Shown here in pieces: positions 8,129 to 16,713 of a stretch of DNA of 52,133 bases. Position 1 is the stretch's first letter. Each line of letters starts with the position of its first letter. The notes under the pieces were generated by a model. The model did no database searches and had not been told where the DNA came from. It worked only from the letters and a program-made list of their open reading frames with translations. The position numbers were made by a program, and so were the translations under genes. Source of the DNA: Acidobacteriota bacterium. GTDB taxonomy: Bacteria > Acidobacteriota > Thermoanaerobaculia > Multivoradales > J023. The stretch spans positions 1-52,133 of the forward strand of contig RFGL01000311.1 of the NCBI GenBank assembly GCA_003697015.1, read 5' to 3'.

Positions 8129-10546
8129 ATGGCTACCCTCTGGCAAGACGTCCGCTTCGCGCTCCGCACCCTGCGCAAGAACCTCTCGGTGACCGTCCTG
8201 GCGATCCTCTCTCTGGCCCTGGCGATCGCCGGCAACACCACCGTCTACAGCCTGGTGGCGGGCTTTCTCCACCGGCCGATCCCCTATCGCGACGTCGACC
8301 GCCTGGCGCTGATCGGCGAGCGCAACAGCGAGGTGCTGGCCGGCCAGCTGACGACCATCTCGCCGGCCAACTACCTCGACCTGGCGGAGCGCCAGAGCTC
8401 GTTTGTCCGCACCGTCGCCTACCAGGGTGCGGCCTACAGCCTCGACGGCGGCGGCGACCGGCCGGAGCAGCTGACCGCCGGTCTGGTGACGCCGGGCTTC
8501 TTCGAGCTGCTCGGCGTCGAGCCGGCGTGGGGGCGTACGTTCCAGGCCGAGGAAGGGGTGCGGGGCCGCGACCGGGTGGCGCTCTTGAGCTACGACTTCT
8601 GGCAGGAGCGCTACGGCGGGCGCACCGACCTGGCCGGCGAGACCCTGCGGCTCAACGGCGAGCTCTACGACGTGGTCGGCGTCGCCGGCGAGGACTTCGA
8701 GTGGCTGCTCGCACCCAACACCGACGTCTGGCTGCCCCTGGTGCTGGAACGCGGCACCGCATCGCGCCAGCGGCGTACCCTCTTCGCCGTCGGCCGGCTG
8801 CGCGACGGCGTCGCCGACGAGGCGGCGCAGGCGGAGATGGACGCCCTGATGGCGCAGCTGGCGCAGGAGCATCCGGAGAGCAACCGCGGCTACGTCGTCG
8901 AGCTGCTCAACATGCGCCACGACATCCCCGACGCGCGCAACAAGATGTTCTTCACCCTGATGCAGGTGGCGCTGATCTTCGTCCTGCTGATCGCCTGCGC
9001 CAACGTCGCCAACCTGCTGTTGTCGCGCAGCCAGGCGCGCGAACGGGAGATCGCCATCCGCAACTCGATCGGCGCCAGCCGCCGCCGCATCGTCGGCCAG
9101 CTGTTCACCGAGAGTGCGATCATGGCGCTCTTCGCCGGCGTCGTCGGGGTGGCCCTGGGCTACGTCGGCATGCGGCTGATCACCAACGCTCTGACCAGCT
9201 TTCTGCCGTCGTTCTGGATCCCCTCCCTCGACGCGCGGGTGCTCGCCTACAGCCTCGGGGTGACCCTCCTCGGCGGGGTGCTCTTCGGCCTGGCGCCGGT
9301 TCTCCAGACCCTGCGCTTCGACCTGCTGTCGTCGCTCAAGGACGGCTCGCAAGGCGCCTCGAGCGGCGGCCGGCGACGCCTCGCGTCGAACCTGCTGGTG
9401 ATCGCCGAGATCGCCTTCGCTCTCGCCTTCCTCGCCGGCGCCAGCATGATGATCCGCACCTTTCAGACCATGCAGACGGCGGACCCCGGTTTCGACACCG
9501 CCAACGTCCTGATCATGCAGCTCGACCTGCCGGATGCACGCTACGCCGGCGCCCAGGAGCAGGTCGCCGGCGCCCGTCAGGTGCTGGAGCGTCTCGCCGG
9601 GCTGCCCGGGGTCGAGGCGGTGACCCTGGCCAACGTCCCCCCGCGCACGCCCTTTCTGCCCCAGGCCGCGTTCGAGGTCGAGGGCCGGCCGCCGGCGGAG
9701 GGCGAGGCGCTGCCGCAGGTCGGCTGGCTGGCCGCCGGCCCGGGCTACTTCGAGGCCCTCGGCATCCCGATCCGCAGCGGTCGCGGGCTGGCCGGGGACG
9801 ACGCTTTGGGCGAGGAACCGGTGGCGGTGATCAATGAGGCGATGGCGCAGCGCTACTGGCCGGCGGAGAGCCCCCTCGATCGACAGCTGACGATCCAGGG
9901 GGAGACGCGGCGCATCGTCGGCGTCGTCGCCACCGTGCGCCACGACGTGGTGGTGCGCCGGGAGGCGACGCCGGTGGTCTACCTGCCGTGGAGTCAGCGT
10001 CCGTCGACCACCATGAGCCTCGCCGTGCGCACGGCGGTCGAGCCCGGCAGCCTGGCCGAGCCGGTGCGCCGCGAGCTGCTCGCCTTCGACCGCAACGCTT
10101 CCCTCAGCCAGATGCAGACCCTGGACGATTTCGTCGAGCAGTTCTGGGTCGGGCAGCGCATCTTCACCGCCATCCTCGGCGGTTTCGGCCTCCTGGCCCT
10201 GGTGCTCGCCGCCCTCGGCACCTACGGCGTGCTGGCCTACTCGGTCGCCCGCCGCACCCAGGAGATCGGCATCCGCATGGCGATCGGCGCCGGCCGGCGC
10301 GAGGTGATGCGGATGATCCTGCGCCAGGGCTTCTGGCTGGGGCTGATCGGCGTCGCCCTCGGCATCCCCCTGGTGCTGGTGCAGATCCGGGTGATCTCGG
10401 CGATCTTCGCCGGCTTCGTGCCGGTCGAGCCCTCGTCGGTGGTCGGCGTCGCCTTGCTGCTCACCGCCGTGACCCTCGTCGCCAGCGCCTTGCCCGCCCA
10501 CCGCGCCGCCAGCGTCGACCCGATCCGCGCCCTGCGCTGGGAGTGA
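8129..10546 (+). CDS. MacB/FtsX-type ABC transporter permease (ADOP family)
   Basis: 805 aa. I chose the ATG at 8129 because GGAGA lies six bases upstream; another ATG is six codons earlier. The N-terminus LWQDVRFALRTLRKNLSVTV is the typical start of Acidobacterial duplicated-orphan permeases. There are two MacB_PCD + FtsX units: one membrane segment near residue 30, a periplasmic domain, three segments in ~275-400, then a second unit starting near 430 and ending with three segments. The sequence EIAIRNSIGASRRRIVGQL and its second copy EIGIRMAIGAGRREVMRMI are the two coupling loops. No cognate ATPase gene is adjacent. Substrate unknown. Confidence 0.9.
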   Translation: MATLWQDVRFALRTLRKNLSVTVLAILSLALAIAGNTTVYSLVAGFLHRPIPYRDVDRLALIGERNSEVLAGQLTTISPANYLDLAERQSSFVRTVAYQGAAYSLDGGGDRPEQLTAGLVTPGFFELLGVEPAWGRTFQAEEGVRGRDRVALLSYDFWQERYGGRTDLAGETLRLNGELYDVVGVAGEDFEWLLAPNTDVWLPLVLERGTASRQRRTLFAVGRLRDGVADEAAQAEMDALMAQLAQEHPESNRGYVVELLNMRHDIPDARNKMFFTLMQVALIFVLLIACANVANLLLSRSQAREREIAIRNSIGASRRRIVGQLFTESAIMALFAGVVGVALGYVGMRLITNALTSFLPSFWIPSLDARVLAYSLGVTLLGGVLFGLAPVLQTLRFDLLSSLKDGSQGASSGGRRRLASNLLVIAEIAFALAFLAGASMMIRTFQTMQTADPGFDTANVLIMQLDLPDARYAGAQEQVAGARQVLERLAGLPGVEAVTLANVPPRTPFLPQAAFEVEGRPPAEGEALPQVGWLAAGPGYFEALGIPIRSGRGLAGDDALGEEPVAVINEAMAQRYWPAESPLDRQLTIQGETRRIVGVVATVRHDVVVRREATPVVYLPWSQRPSTTMSLAVRTAVEPGSLAEPVRRELLAFDRNASLSQMQTLDDFVEQFWVGQRIFTAILGGFGLLALVLAALGTYGVLAYSVARRTQEIGIRMAIGAGRREVMRMILRQGFWLGLIGVALGIPLVLVQIRVISAIFAGFVPVEPSSVVGVALLLTAVTLVASALPAHRAASVDPIRALRWE

Positions 10547-10568
10547 CGGCGGCGGACGGACCGCTGCC

Positions 10569-11792
10569 TCAGCTGGCGGAGGGGCGGCCGAAGGGGCCGC
10601 GGCCGTGGCCTTGGAGGCCGGCCTCCATCACCGCTTCGTCGATCACCGACAGTCCCCGGCGGCGGGCGTAGGCCTCGATGCCCTGCTCGACCTTGCGCCG
10701 GATGAAGGCGATCGGGATGCGCTCGAGACGGGCGCGGGCGGCGGCGTCCCAGCGCACCTCGCCGACGGCCAGGGGCTCGCCGGTCGGCTGGTAGGTGCAG
10801 GCCGGATCTTCCGCCAGGTAGTCGCCGAAGGCGGCCTGGGCGCGGCAGCGGCAGCCGCCGCACATCTCCTTCAGCTCGCAGGCGCCGCAGCGTCCCGTAA
10901 GCCGGCCGAGGTCGCGCAGCTCGGCGAGCACCGGCGACGCCTTCCACACCGCGGCAAAGCCCCCCGCCTGCCGCACGTTGCCGGCCTTGACGTCCATGTA
11001 GGGACAAGGGGTGACGTCGCCCTCGGGGGTGATGCGGCAGTACTGGGTTCCGGCCATGCAGCCGCCGCTCTCCAGGCCCTGAGCGCCGCGCTGGTAGGCG
11101 ATGCGTTTGAAGTGCGGCGCGCACTTGGCGCGCACCAGCATCGGCCGCATGCGCTCCTGCACCTCGACCAGCTGGCCGAGGATCGTCTCGGTGGCGGCGG
11201 CGTCGAGGTCGTTGAGCCGCTGCCCGCGGCCGGTCTGCACCAGGAAGTAGAGGTTGAAGGACCAGGCGCCTTTCCGCCGCGCGAAGTCGATCAGCTGCGG
11301 CAGCTCGTCGCGGTTCCAGTCCATCACCGTGGTCTGCACCAGCACCTCGAGACCGTGGGCCTTGGCGATCTCCAGGGCGCGGACGGAGTAGCGCCAGCTG
11401 TCGGGACCGCCGCGGAAACGGTCGTGCTTCTGCGGGTCGATGGAGTCGATCGAGATCCCCACCCCCTTGACCCCGCAGTCGACCATCGTCCGCGCCACCC
11501 GCTCGTCGAGCAGCACCCCGTTGGTGCCCATCACCACCCACAGGCCGAGCTCGGCGGCACGGCGGGCGAGGTCGTAGACGTCCTTGCGCAGCAGCGGCTC
11601 GCCGCCGGTGAGGATCACCATCTCGGTGCCCAGGTCGCGCATCTCGTCGAGCAGCGCCAGGCACTCGCCCGTGCTCAGCTCGTCGCCCCCCTTCTTGCCC
11701 GCCGACAGATAGCAGTGCGGGCAGCGCAGGTTGCACATCCGGGTCAGGTTCCAGGACACCAGGGAGGGGCGAAAGACCGCCGGCGCGCTCAT
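10569..11792 (-). CDS. radical SAM/SPASM protein with C-terminal PCP_red-like domain
   Basis: 407 aa. The SAM [4Fe-4S] motif is C20-N-L-R-C24-P-H-C27, followed by the GGEP-type loop LTGGEPLLRKDVYD. The SPASM region (about residues 240-340) holds many cysteines: GGCMAGTQYCRITPEGDVTPC, then CGACELKEMCGGCRCRAQ, enough for auxiliary clusters. The last ~60 residues (WDAAARARLERIPIAFIRRK, then IEAYARRRG) resemble the PCP_red domain otherwise found at the end of protochlorophyllide reductase subunit B. The family is related to NirJ/AhbD heme-maturation enzymes, but the substrate cannot be named. The ATG at 11792 has no Shine-Dalgarno, and a TAGACT box lies nine bases upstream. Confidence 0.85.
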   Translation of the reverse strand: MSAPAVFRPSLVSWNLTRMCNLRCPHCYLSAGKKGGDELSTGECLALLDEMRDLGTEMVILTGGEPLLRKDVYDLARRAAELGLWVVMGTNGVLLDERVARTMVDCGVKGVGISIDSIDPQKHDRFRGGPDSWRYSVRALEIAKAHGLEVLVQTTVMDWNRDELPQLIDFARRKGAWSFNLYFLVQTGRGQRLNDLDAAATETILGQLVEVQERMRPMLVRAKCAPHFKRIAYQRGAQGLESGGCMAGTQYCRITPEGDVTPCPYMDVKAGNVRQAGGFAAVWKASPVLAELRDLGRLTGRCGACELKEMCGGCRCRAQAAFGDYLAEDPACTYQPTGEPLAVGEVRWDAAARARLERIPIAFIRRKVEQGIEAYARRRGLSVIDEAVMEAGLQGHGRGPFGRPSAS

Positions 11793-11801
11793 CACGCCGG
11801 C

Positions 11802-11807
11802 AGTCTA
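11802..11807 (-). promoter_or_regulatory. candidate -10 element of the radical SAM gene (TAGACT)
   Basis: TAGACT on the minus strand ends nine bases before the ATG at 11792. With usual spacing, transcription would begin at or next to the start codon. The rest of the spacer 11793-12000 is GC-rich with no other recognisable element. Confidence 0.35.
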
Positions 11808-12000
11808 CCCGAAGGCGCCTGCCGCCGCAGCGGCGAAGCCGTGGGCCGTCCGCCGGCGTCGCGGGTCCGCTGCGACGTCGAGCAGGGAGCCGAAGCGATG
11901 ATCGCCCCCGGCGAGATCGGAGGCCCTCAGCCGCCTTGTCGCGGCCTGCGAAGACCGTTTGCCCGCTCACCCGGCCGTGGTGACGGAGACCTCCGTCCGG

Positions 12001-13974
12001 CTACGGATCGAGGGCGAGACAGGCGAGGCAACGTGAGGCGATGCCGGCGGTGCGGATCGCCGGCGGCCGGCGGGTGAGGGCGGCGGCGTCGGCGGCGGTG
12101 TCGAGGAGCCAACGCCAGCTCCCGGCCGGGAGGGCGAAGCGCGCCGGCTCGGCGCCGCCGTTGAGCAGCAGCAGCAGACCCTCGTCGCCGCGCGCGACGA
12201 GGACGCCGAAGGCATCCTGGCCTGCGGGGACGGCGGCGCCGGTCACCGGCGCCGCGCCGGGGGCCAGGTAGCGCAGCTCGCCCTCCACCAGCAGGTCGCG
12301 CCGGCGCCGGCGCAGCTCGCCCAGGCGGGCGACGAAGGCCGTCAGGTCGTCGCCGGGGGCGGCCGGCCAGGCGATCCAGGAGAGCTCGTTGTCCTGGCAG
12401 TAGGCGTTGTTGTTCCCCCCCTGGCTGCGGCCGAGCTCGTCGCCGTGGCCGAGCATCGGCACGCCGCGGGCGAGGAAGACGGTGGCGAGGAGGTTGCGCC
12501 GCGCCCGCCGGCGCGCCGCGCCGATGGCGGGATCGTCGCTCGGCCCCTCGTGCCCCCAGTTGGAGCTCTGCTCGTCGTCGCTGCCGTCGCGGTTGTCTTC
12601 GCCGTTGGCCCGGTTGTGCTTGCGCTCGTAGGCCGTCAGATCGGCGAGGGTGAAGCCGTCGTGGCAGGCGGCGTAGCACACCCCGCGCGGCTCCCGGCCG
12701 TCGCAGCCGAGGATCTCCGGCGAGCCGGCCAGGCACGACGCCAACTCCGCCCCGACGCCGGGATCGCCCCGCCAGTAGCGCCGGGCGGCGATGCGGAAGC
12801 GGTCGTTCCACTCGCGGAAGCGGCGCGGGAATCGCCCCAGCTGGTAGCCCTCCGGCCCCAGATCCCAGGGCTCGACGACGATCTTGGCCTGCGCCAGGTG
12901 CGGATCCTCGGCGATGGCGACGAGCAGCGGCGCATCGGGCGAGAAGGGGGCGCCCGCGGCGGTGGAGCCGCGGCCGAGGGCCGTCGCCAGGTCGAGGCGG
13001 AAGCCGTCGACGTGCATCGTCCGGTGCCAGTGGCGCAGGCAGTCGAGCACCAGCTCGGCGACCGCCGGCCGGCTGGCGTCGAGGGTGTTGCCGCAACCGC
13101 TGACGTCGACGTAGCGGCTGCGGTCGGCGGGGTCGAGGCGGTAGTAGAGGGCGTTGTCGAGGCCGCGCCAGCAGAGGGTCGGCCCGTCCGCCCCGCCCTC
13201 GGCGGTGTGGTTGAAGACCAGGTCGACGAGCACCTCAAGGCCGGCTCGGTGGAGGGCTCGGACCATGCGCTTGAACTCGACCACCTGCTCGCCCGCTGCG
13301 GCGCTGGCATAGCCGGCGTGCGGGGCGAAGTAGCCCAGGGTGTTGTAGCCCCAGTAATTCCTCAGACCGCGGCGCAGGAGCGCCGGCTCGCTGGCGATCT
13401 GGCAAGGGGGCAGAAGCTCGACGGTGGTCACCCCCAGGCGCTTCAGGTGCGCGACGATCGGCGGCGACGCCAGGCCGAGGAAGCGCCCGCGGTCGGCCGG
13501 CGGCACCTGCGGATGGCGCATGCTCATGCCGCGCACGTGGCATTCGTAGATCACCGTCTCGCGCCACGGCACCCCGGGCGGCGCGTCGCCCTGCCAATCG
13601 AATGCATCGCCGACCACCACCGAGCGGGGCATCGCCGCGGCGCTGTCGCGGCCGCGCTCGGCCAGCGACCGGTCGGCGGCGGGCTCGCCGGTGATCGCCC
13701 GGGCGTAGGGGTCGACGAGGAGCTTCGCGCAATCGAAGCGATGCCCGTCCGCGGGGCGCCAGGGACCGCTCGCCCGAAAGCCGTAGAGCTGCCCCGGACC
13801 GACCCCCGGCACGTAGACCTGCCACTGCTCGTCGCCGCTCCGCGCCAGGGGGAGGCTGCGGCTGGCGGCGGCGTCGCCGGGGCGGTCGAAGAGGCAGAGC
13901 TCGACCGCCGCGGCGTGACGCGAGCGCACGGCGAAGCGCGTGCCTTCGCCGTCCCAGACCGCCCCGAGCCTCAC
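12001..13974 (-). CDS. glgX: glycogen debranching enzyme (GH13, isoamylase type)
   Basis: 657 aa, normal for GlgX. An N-terminal CBM48-like beta domain (VWDGEGTRFAVRSRHAAAVE to ~100) precedes the GH13 barrel. Barrel motifs are VLVDLVFNHT, the nucleophile Asp in VDGFRLDLA, the acid/base Glu in KIVVEPWDLG, and CHDGFTLAD with the third conserved acid. A C-terminal beta domain follows. The enzyme cleaves alpha-1,6 branches of glycogen or limit dextrin in the cytosol. The GTG at 13974 overlaps the ATP-grasp stop as GTGA, showing translational coupling; a longer N-terminus would run into that gene. No other glycogen gene is in the window. Confidence 0.93.
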   Translation of the reverse strand: MRLGAVWDGEGTRFAVRSRHAAAVELCLFDRPGDAAASRSLPLARSGDEQWQVYVPGVGPGQLYGFRASGPWRPADGHRFDCAKLLVDPYARAITGEPAADRSLAERGRDSAAAMPRSVVVGDAFDWQGDAPPGVPWRETVIYECHVRGMSMRHPQVPPADRGRFLGLASPPIVAHLKRLGVTTVELLPPCQIASEPALLRRGLRNYWGYNTLGYFAPHAGYASAAAGEQVVEFKRMVRALHRAGLEVLVDLVFNHTAEGGADGPTLCWRGLDNALYYRLDPADRSRYVDVSGCGNTLDASRPAVAELVLDCLRHWHRTMHVDGFRLDLATALGRGSTAAGAPFSPDAPLLVAIAEDPHLAQAKIVVEPWDLGPEGYQLGRFPRRFREWNDRFRIAARRYWRGDPGVGAELASCLAGSPEILGCDGREPRGVCYAACHDGFTLADLTAYERKHNRANGEDNRDGSDDEQSSNWGHEGPSDDPAIGAARRRARRNLLATVFLARGVPMLGHGDELGRSQGGNNNAYCQDNELSWIAWPAAPGDDLTAFVARLGELRRRRRDLLVEGELRYLAPGAAPVTGAAVPAGQDAFGVLVARGDEGLLLLLNGGAEPARFALPAGSWRWLLDTAADAAALTRRPPAIRTAGIASRCLACLALDP

Positions 13975-15188
13975 CGCGCGCGGACTTTCAACGTCTCGCC
14001 GACGCGGTCGAGCATGGCGCGCAGCCGATCGTAGTCGGGGTGCTTGAGCCGCACCCAGGCGTTGGCCATGTAGCCGGCCTCCACCGGCTGGGTGCGGGCG
14101 CCGACCGGCGGCAGGTGGTAATCGATCAGCCACTCACCGTAACGGTCGAGGATCTCCAGCCCTTCGTAGCCGGAGATGTGGCCGTCGCGGTCCGGCCGCA
14201 GGTTGACGATGCCGGCGGCGTAGCGGCGCGAAGGTTGCGCGCTGGGGTGGCCGTGGACGATCGCCATCGCCCACTCCTTGTAGACGTCCATGTCGTTGGC
14301 GGCGCAGTAGAGGTCCCACGCCCCGACCCCGGGCGGCCGGCAGCCGATCTCCGAGAACTTGAGCCCCTTGGGGCCGAAGAACCACTCCATGTGGGTGGCG
14401 GAGGTGCCGATCTGAAGCAGCTCGATCACCTTCTTGCCCATCACCTTGAGCTCGTCGTAGCCCTCGGCGTCGATCCGGTTGGTGGTGACGAACTGGGGCG
14501 AGATCCAGCGCGTGCGCATCGCCTCCAGCACCCCGGGGTAGTAGTGGGTGATGAAGTAGTGGGCGATCTTGCCGCCGATGGTGATGGTGTCGAAGAAGCC
14601 CTCGTGGCCTTCGATGAATTCCTCGACGGCGACGCTCGCCCCGCGGTCGAGGTGGGATTCGCGGATCGCCACCTCCAGCTCCCGATCGTCGCGCACCCGC
14701 CAGGTGCCGGCGGCGCCGGCGGCGTCGCGCGGCTTGATGATCAGCGGATAACCGACCCGGCGCGCGAACTCGCGCACCTCGTCGGCGGAGTCGGTGCCGG
14801 TCGAACGGGCGCAGGGGATGCCGCCGCGGCGCAGGGCCTCCTTCATCGCCGGTTTGTCGCGGCACAGAAAGGCGGTCTCGACGCTGGTACCGGGGATGCC
14901 GCAGGCCGCCCGCACCCGCGCCGCCGGCAGGATGTGGGCCTCGACCGTCGCCTCCAGCCGGTCGACCCACTCGCGCTTCTGCACCCGTCTGACCGCCTCG
15001 AGCAACGACGGCTCGTGCACCACGCTCGGCACCTGCTCGTAGCCGTGGAGCCAGCTGCGCATCTCCGGCCCCAGCGCTTCCGCCGGCGCCTCGCCGATCG
15101 CGGTCACCCGCGCCCCGACCGCGTGCAGGGCGCGGGGAAACTCGCGTTGGTTGCGGGGGAACGACGGCTCGACGAAGATGACGTGCAT
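13971..15188 (-). CDS. ATP-grasp domain enzyme
   Basis: 405 aa. The N-terminus MHVIFVEPSFPRNQREFPRA is a Rossmann-like pre-ATP-grasp domain. Residues ~115-310 carry the ATP-grasp fold: the ATP-binding lysine in YPLIIKPRDAAGAAGT, then VAVEEFIEGHEGF, and the metal-binding GLKFSEIGCRPPG in place of the usual E-x-N. The family ligates a carboxylate to an amine or thiol through an acyl phosphate (carbamoyl-phosphate/biotin-carboxylase-like enzymes). The substrate cannot be told. It is directly coupled to the glycogen debranching gene. A TGG-TATCAT box lies 43 bases upstream. Confidence 0.85.
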   Translation of the reverse strand: MHVIFVEPSFPRNQREFPRALHAVGARVTAIGEAPAEALGPEMRSWLHGYEQVPSVVHEPSLLEAVRRVQKREWVDRLEATVEAHILPAARVRAACGIPGTSVETAFLCRDKPAMKEALRRGGIPCARSTGTDSADEVREFARRVGYPLIIKPRDAAGAAGTWRVRDDRELEVAIRESHLDRGASVAVEEFIEGHEGFFDTITIGGKIAHYFITHYYPGVLEAMRTRWISPQFVTTNRIDAEGYDELKVMGKKVIELLQIGTSATHMEWFFGPKGLKFSEIGCRPPGVGAWDLYCAANDMDVYKEWAMAIVHGHPSAQPSRRYAAGIVNLRPDRDGHISGYEGLEILDRYGEWLIDYHLPPVGARTQPVEAGYMANAWVRLKHPDYDRLRAMLDRVGETLKVRAR

Positions 15189-15231
15189 GGGCGGCCTCGG
15201 CAAAGGGGTGGGTAGATCGAATCGACGGCGG

Positions 15232-15237
15232 ATGATA
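15232..15237 (-). promoter_or_regulatory. candidate extended -10 element (TGG-TATCAT) before the ATP-grasp gene
   Basis: On the minus strand TATCAT is preceded by TGG and lies 43 bases before the ATG at 15188, in the 92-bp gap after the DUF4097 gene stop. No -35 is obvious. Confidence 0.35.
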
Positions 15238-15280
15238 CCACCGTCGCGACGCGCGATCCGCCCCTGCCGTCGCCTCCACG

Positions 15281-16132
15281 TCAGCCGGTCTGGCGGAGTC
15301 GGATGGTGCCGTTGGTGGTGCGCAGCTTGACCCGCGGCCCGCCACCGCCGAGCAGGTAGGTGGCGGCCTTGGCGGATTTCTTGAGCTCGTAGCTCGCCGG
15401 CAGCTCGCTCACCACCCGGCCGCTCGAGGCGCGGGCGTCGATCTCCGCCGCCAGGCCGGCGGCGACGTCGAGCTCGATCGAGCCGTTGGTGGTGGTCAGC
15501 TGCATGTCGTCGTCCAGCTGCGCGGCGCGGAGCTCGGCCCGGATGGTGCCGTTGGTGGTGCGGCCGTCGAGCCGTCCGCCGAGGCCGCGGGCGCGGATGT
15601 CGCCGTTGGTGGTGCGGGCCTCGACGTCGCCGCCGACGTCCTGCAGCTCGATGGTGCCGTTGGTGGAGGTGAGGGCGGCCGGGCCGTCGAGGCCCCGGAC
15701 CGCGACGTTGCCGTTGGTGGACCGCGCCTCGACGGTGGCGCGGCGCGGCACGGTGAGCTCGTAGCTGACGCTGACGCCGCCGCCGGCGCGGCGTTTCCAC
15801 GAGCTCTTCGGCGGCCGCGTCCGGATCGACACGCCGCCGTCGCCCGCGTCGATTTCGATGCCGGTCTCCTCGAGCAGCTCCCGCGCCGCCTCGGAGCTCG
15901 ACCCTCGGGCCTCTTTCGTCGCCTTGACGTAGACCTCGTCGCGGTCCCAGGTGCGGACGGTGACGTTGCCGTTGATGGTCTCCACCTGCACCGTGCCGGC
16001 GGCTGCCGCCGGCACGGTCTGCTCGAAGATCTCCTCCTCCTTCGCCCGGCCCCAGTCGGCGCCGGCGGCGCTGGCGAGGAGCAGGATCGCCAGCAGACTT
16101 GCCGGCACGAAGAACAGAGCTGGTTTGCGCAT
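15281..16132 (-). CDS. secreted DUF4097 beta-helix protein
   Basis: 283 aa. The start at 16132 has AGGAGG six bases upstream. Residues 1-25 are a signal peptide (KPALFFVPASLLAILLLASA-AGA). The remainder matches DUF4097, a right-handed beta-helix-like repeat domain. Seven TNG or ING motifs (INGNV, TNGNV, TNGTI, TNGDI, TNGTI, TNGSI, TNGTI) mark the turns, spaced roughly 18-25 residues in the middle. The domain is common in cell-envelope proteins and no enzymatic residues are known for it. It is transcribed divergently from the HIT gene. Confidence 0.85.
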   Translation of the reverse strand: MRKPALFFVPASLLAILLLASAAGADWGRAKEEEIFEQTVPAAAAGTVQVETINGNVTVRTWDRDEVYVKATKEARGSSSEAARELLEETGIEIDAGDGGVSIRTRPPKSSWKRRAGGGVSVSYELTVPRRATVEARSTNGNVAVRGLDGPAALTSTNGTIELQDVGGDVEARTTNGDIRARGLGGRLDGRTTNGTIRAELRAAQLDDDMQLTTTNGSIELDVAAGLAAEIDARASSGRVVSELPASYELKKSAKAATYLLGGGGPRVKLRTTNGTIRLRQTG

Positions 16133-16244
16133 GGACGTCCTCCTGTTGCTCGAGGGGTTCGATCGTTGGATGGCGGCGGGACCCTGCGGGTCACGGGCGC
16201 CGCTTCGGTTGGACGCCGGCCGGCGGCGAAGGGTTTGCAGGGTG

Positions 16245-16250
16245 TAGGAT
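16245..16250 (+). promoter_or_regulatory. candidate -10 element of the HIT gene (TAGGAT)
   Basis: TAGGAT ends eight bases before the ATG at 16259. There is no Shine-Dalgarno between them, which fits a leaderless transcript. Confidence 0.4.
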
Positions 16251-16258
16251 GAACCGCC

Positions 16259-16678
16259 ATGAGCGAGCGCACCATCTTCGACCGCATTCTCGACGGCGAG
16301 ATCCCCTGCCACCGCGTCTACGAGGACGACCACGTGCTGGCCTTTCTCGACATCGCCCCCTTGAGCCGCGGCCACACCCTGCTCATTCCCAAGGAGCGCA
16401 AAGCGCACCTGCACCAGCTGTCCGACGACTCCGCCGCCGCCCTCGGCCGGGTCCTGCCGCGCCTCTGCCGGGCGGTGCTTCAGGCCACCGGCGCCAGTGC
16501 CTACAACGTGCTGCAGAACAACGGCGCCGCCGCCCACCAGGCGGTCATGCACGTCCACTTCCACGTCATCCCCAAGCTCGGCGACCGCGGCCTGGGCATC
16601 GGCTGGCGCCCCGGCCGGCTGGCGCCGGAGGAAGCCGAGGAGCTCGTCGCCGCGATCCGGGCCGGCCTCGACGGCTGA
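16259..16678 (+). CDS. HIT family nucleotide hydrolase/transferase
   Basis: 139 aa, a usual HIT length. The N-terminal half has TIFDRILDGEIPCHRVYEDD and FLDIAPLSRGHTLLIPK, the typical HINT/HIT start. The histidine triad is H98-V-H100-F-H102, with the third His as nucleophile attacking the alpha-phosphate of a nucleotide. Family members hydrolyse AMP-linked compounds (AMP-lysine, adenosine phosphoramidates); the physiological substrate is open. It is a single gene, convergent with the DUF1835 gene. Confidence 0.93.
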   Translation: MSERTIFDRILDGEIPCHRVYEDDHVLAFLDIAPLSRGHTLLIPKERKAHLHQLSDDSAAALGRVLPRLCRAVLQATGASAYNVLQNNGAAAHQAVMHVHFHVIPKLGDRGLGIGWRPGRLAPEEAEELVAAIRAGLDG

Positions 16679-16713
16679 GCCGCCCCCCTCTCCGGCGTGT
16701 CTCTTCGTCCGCC

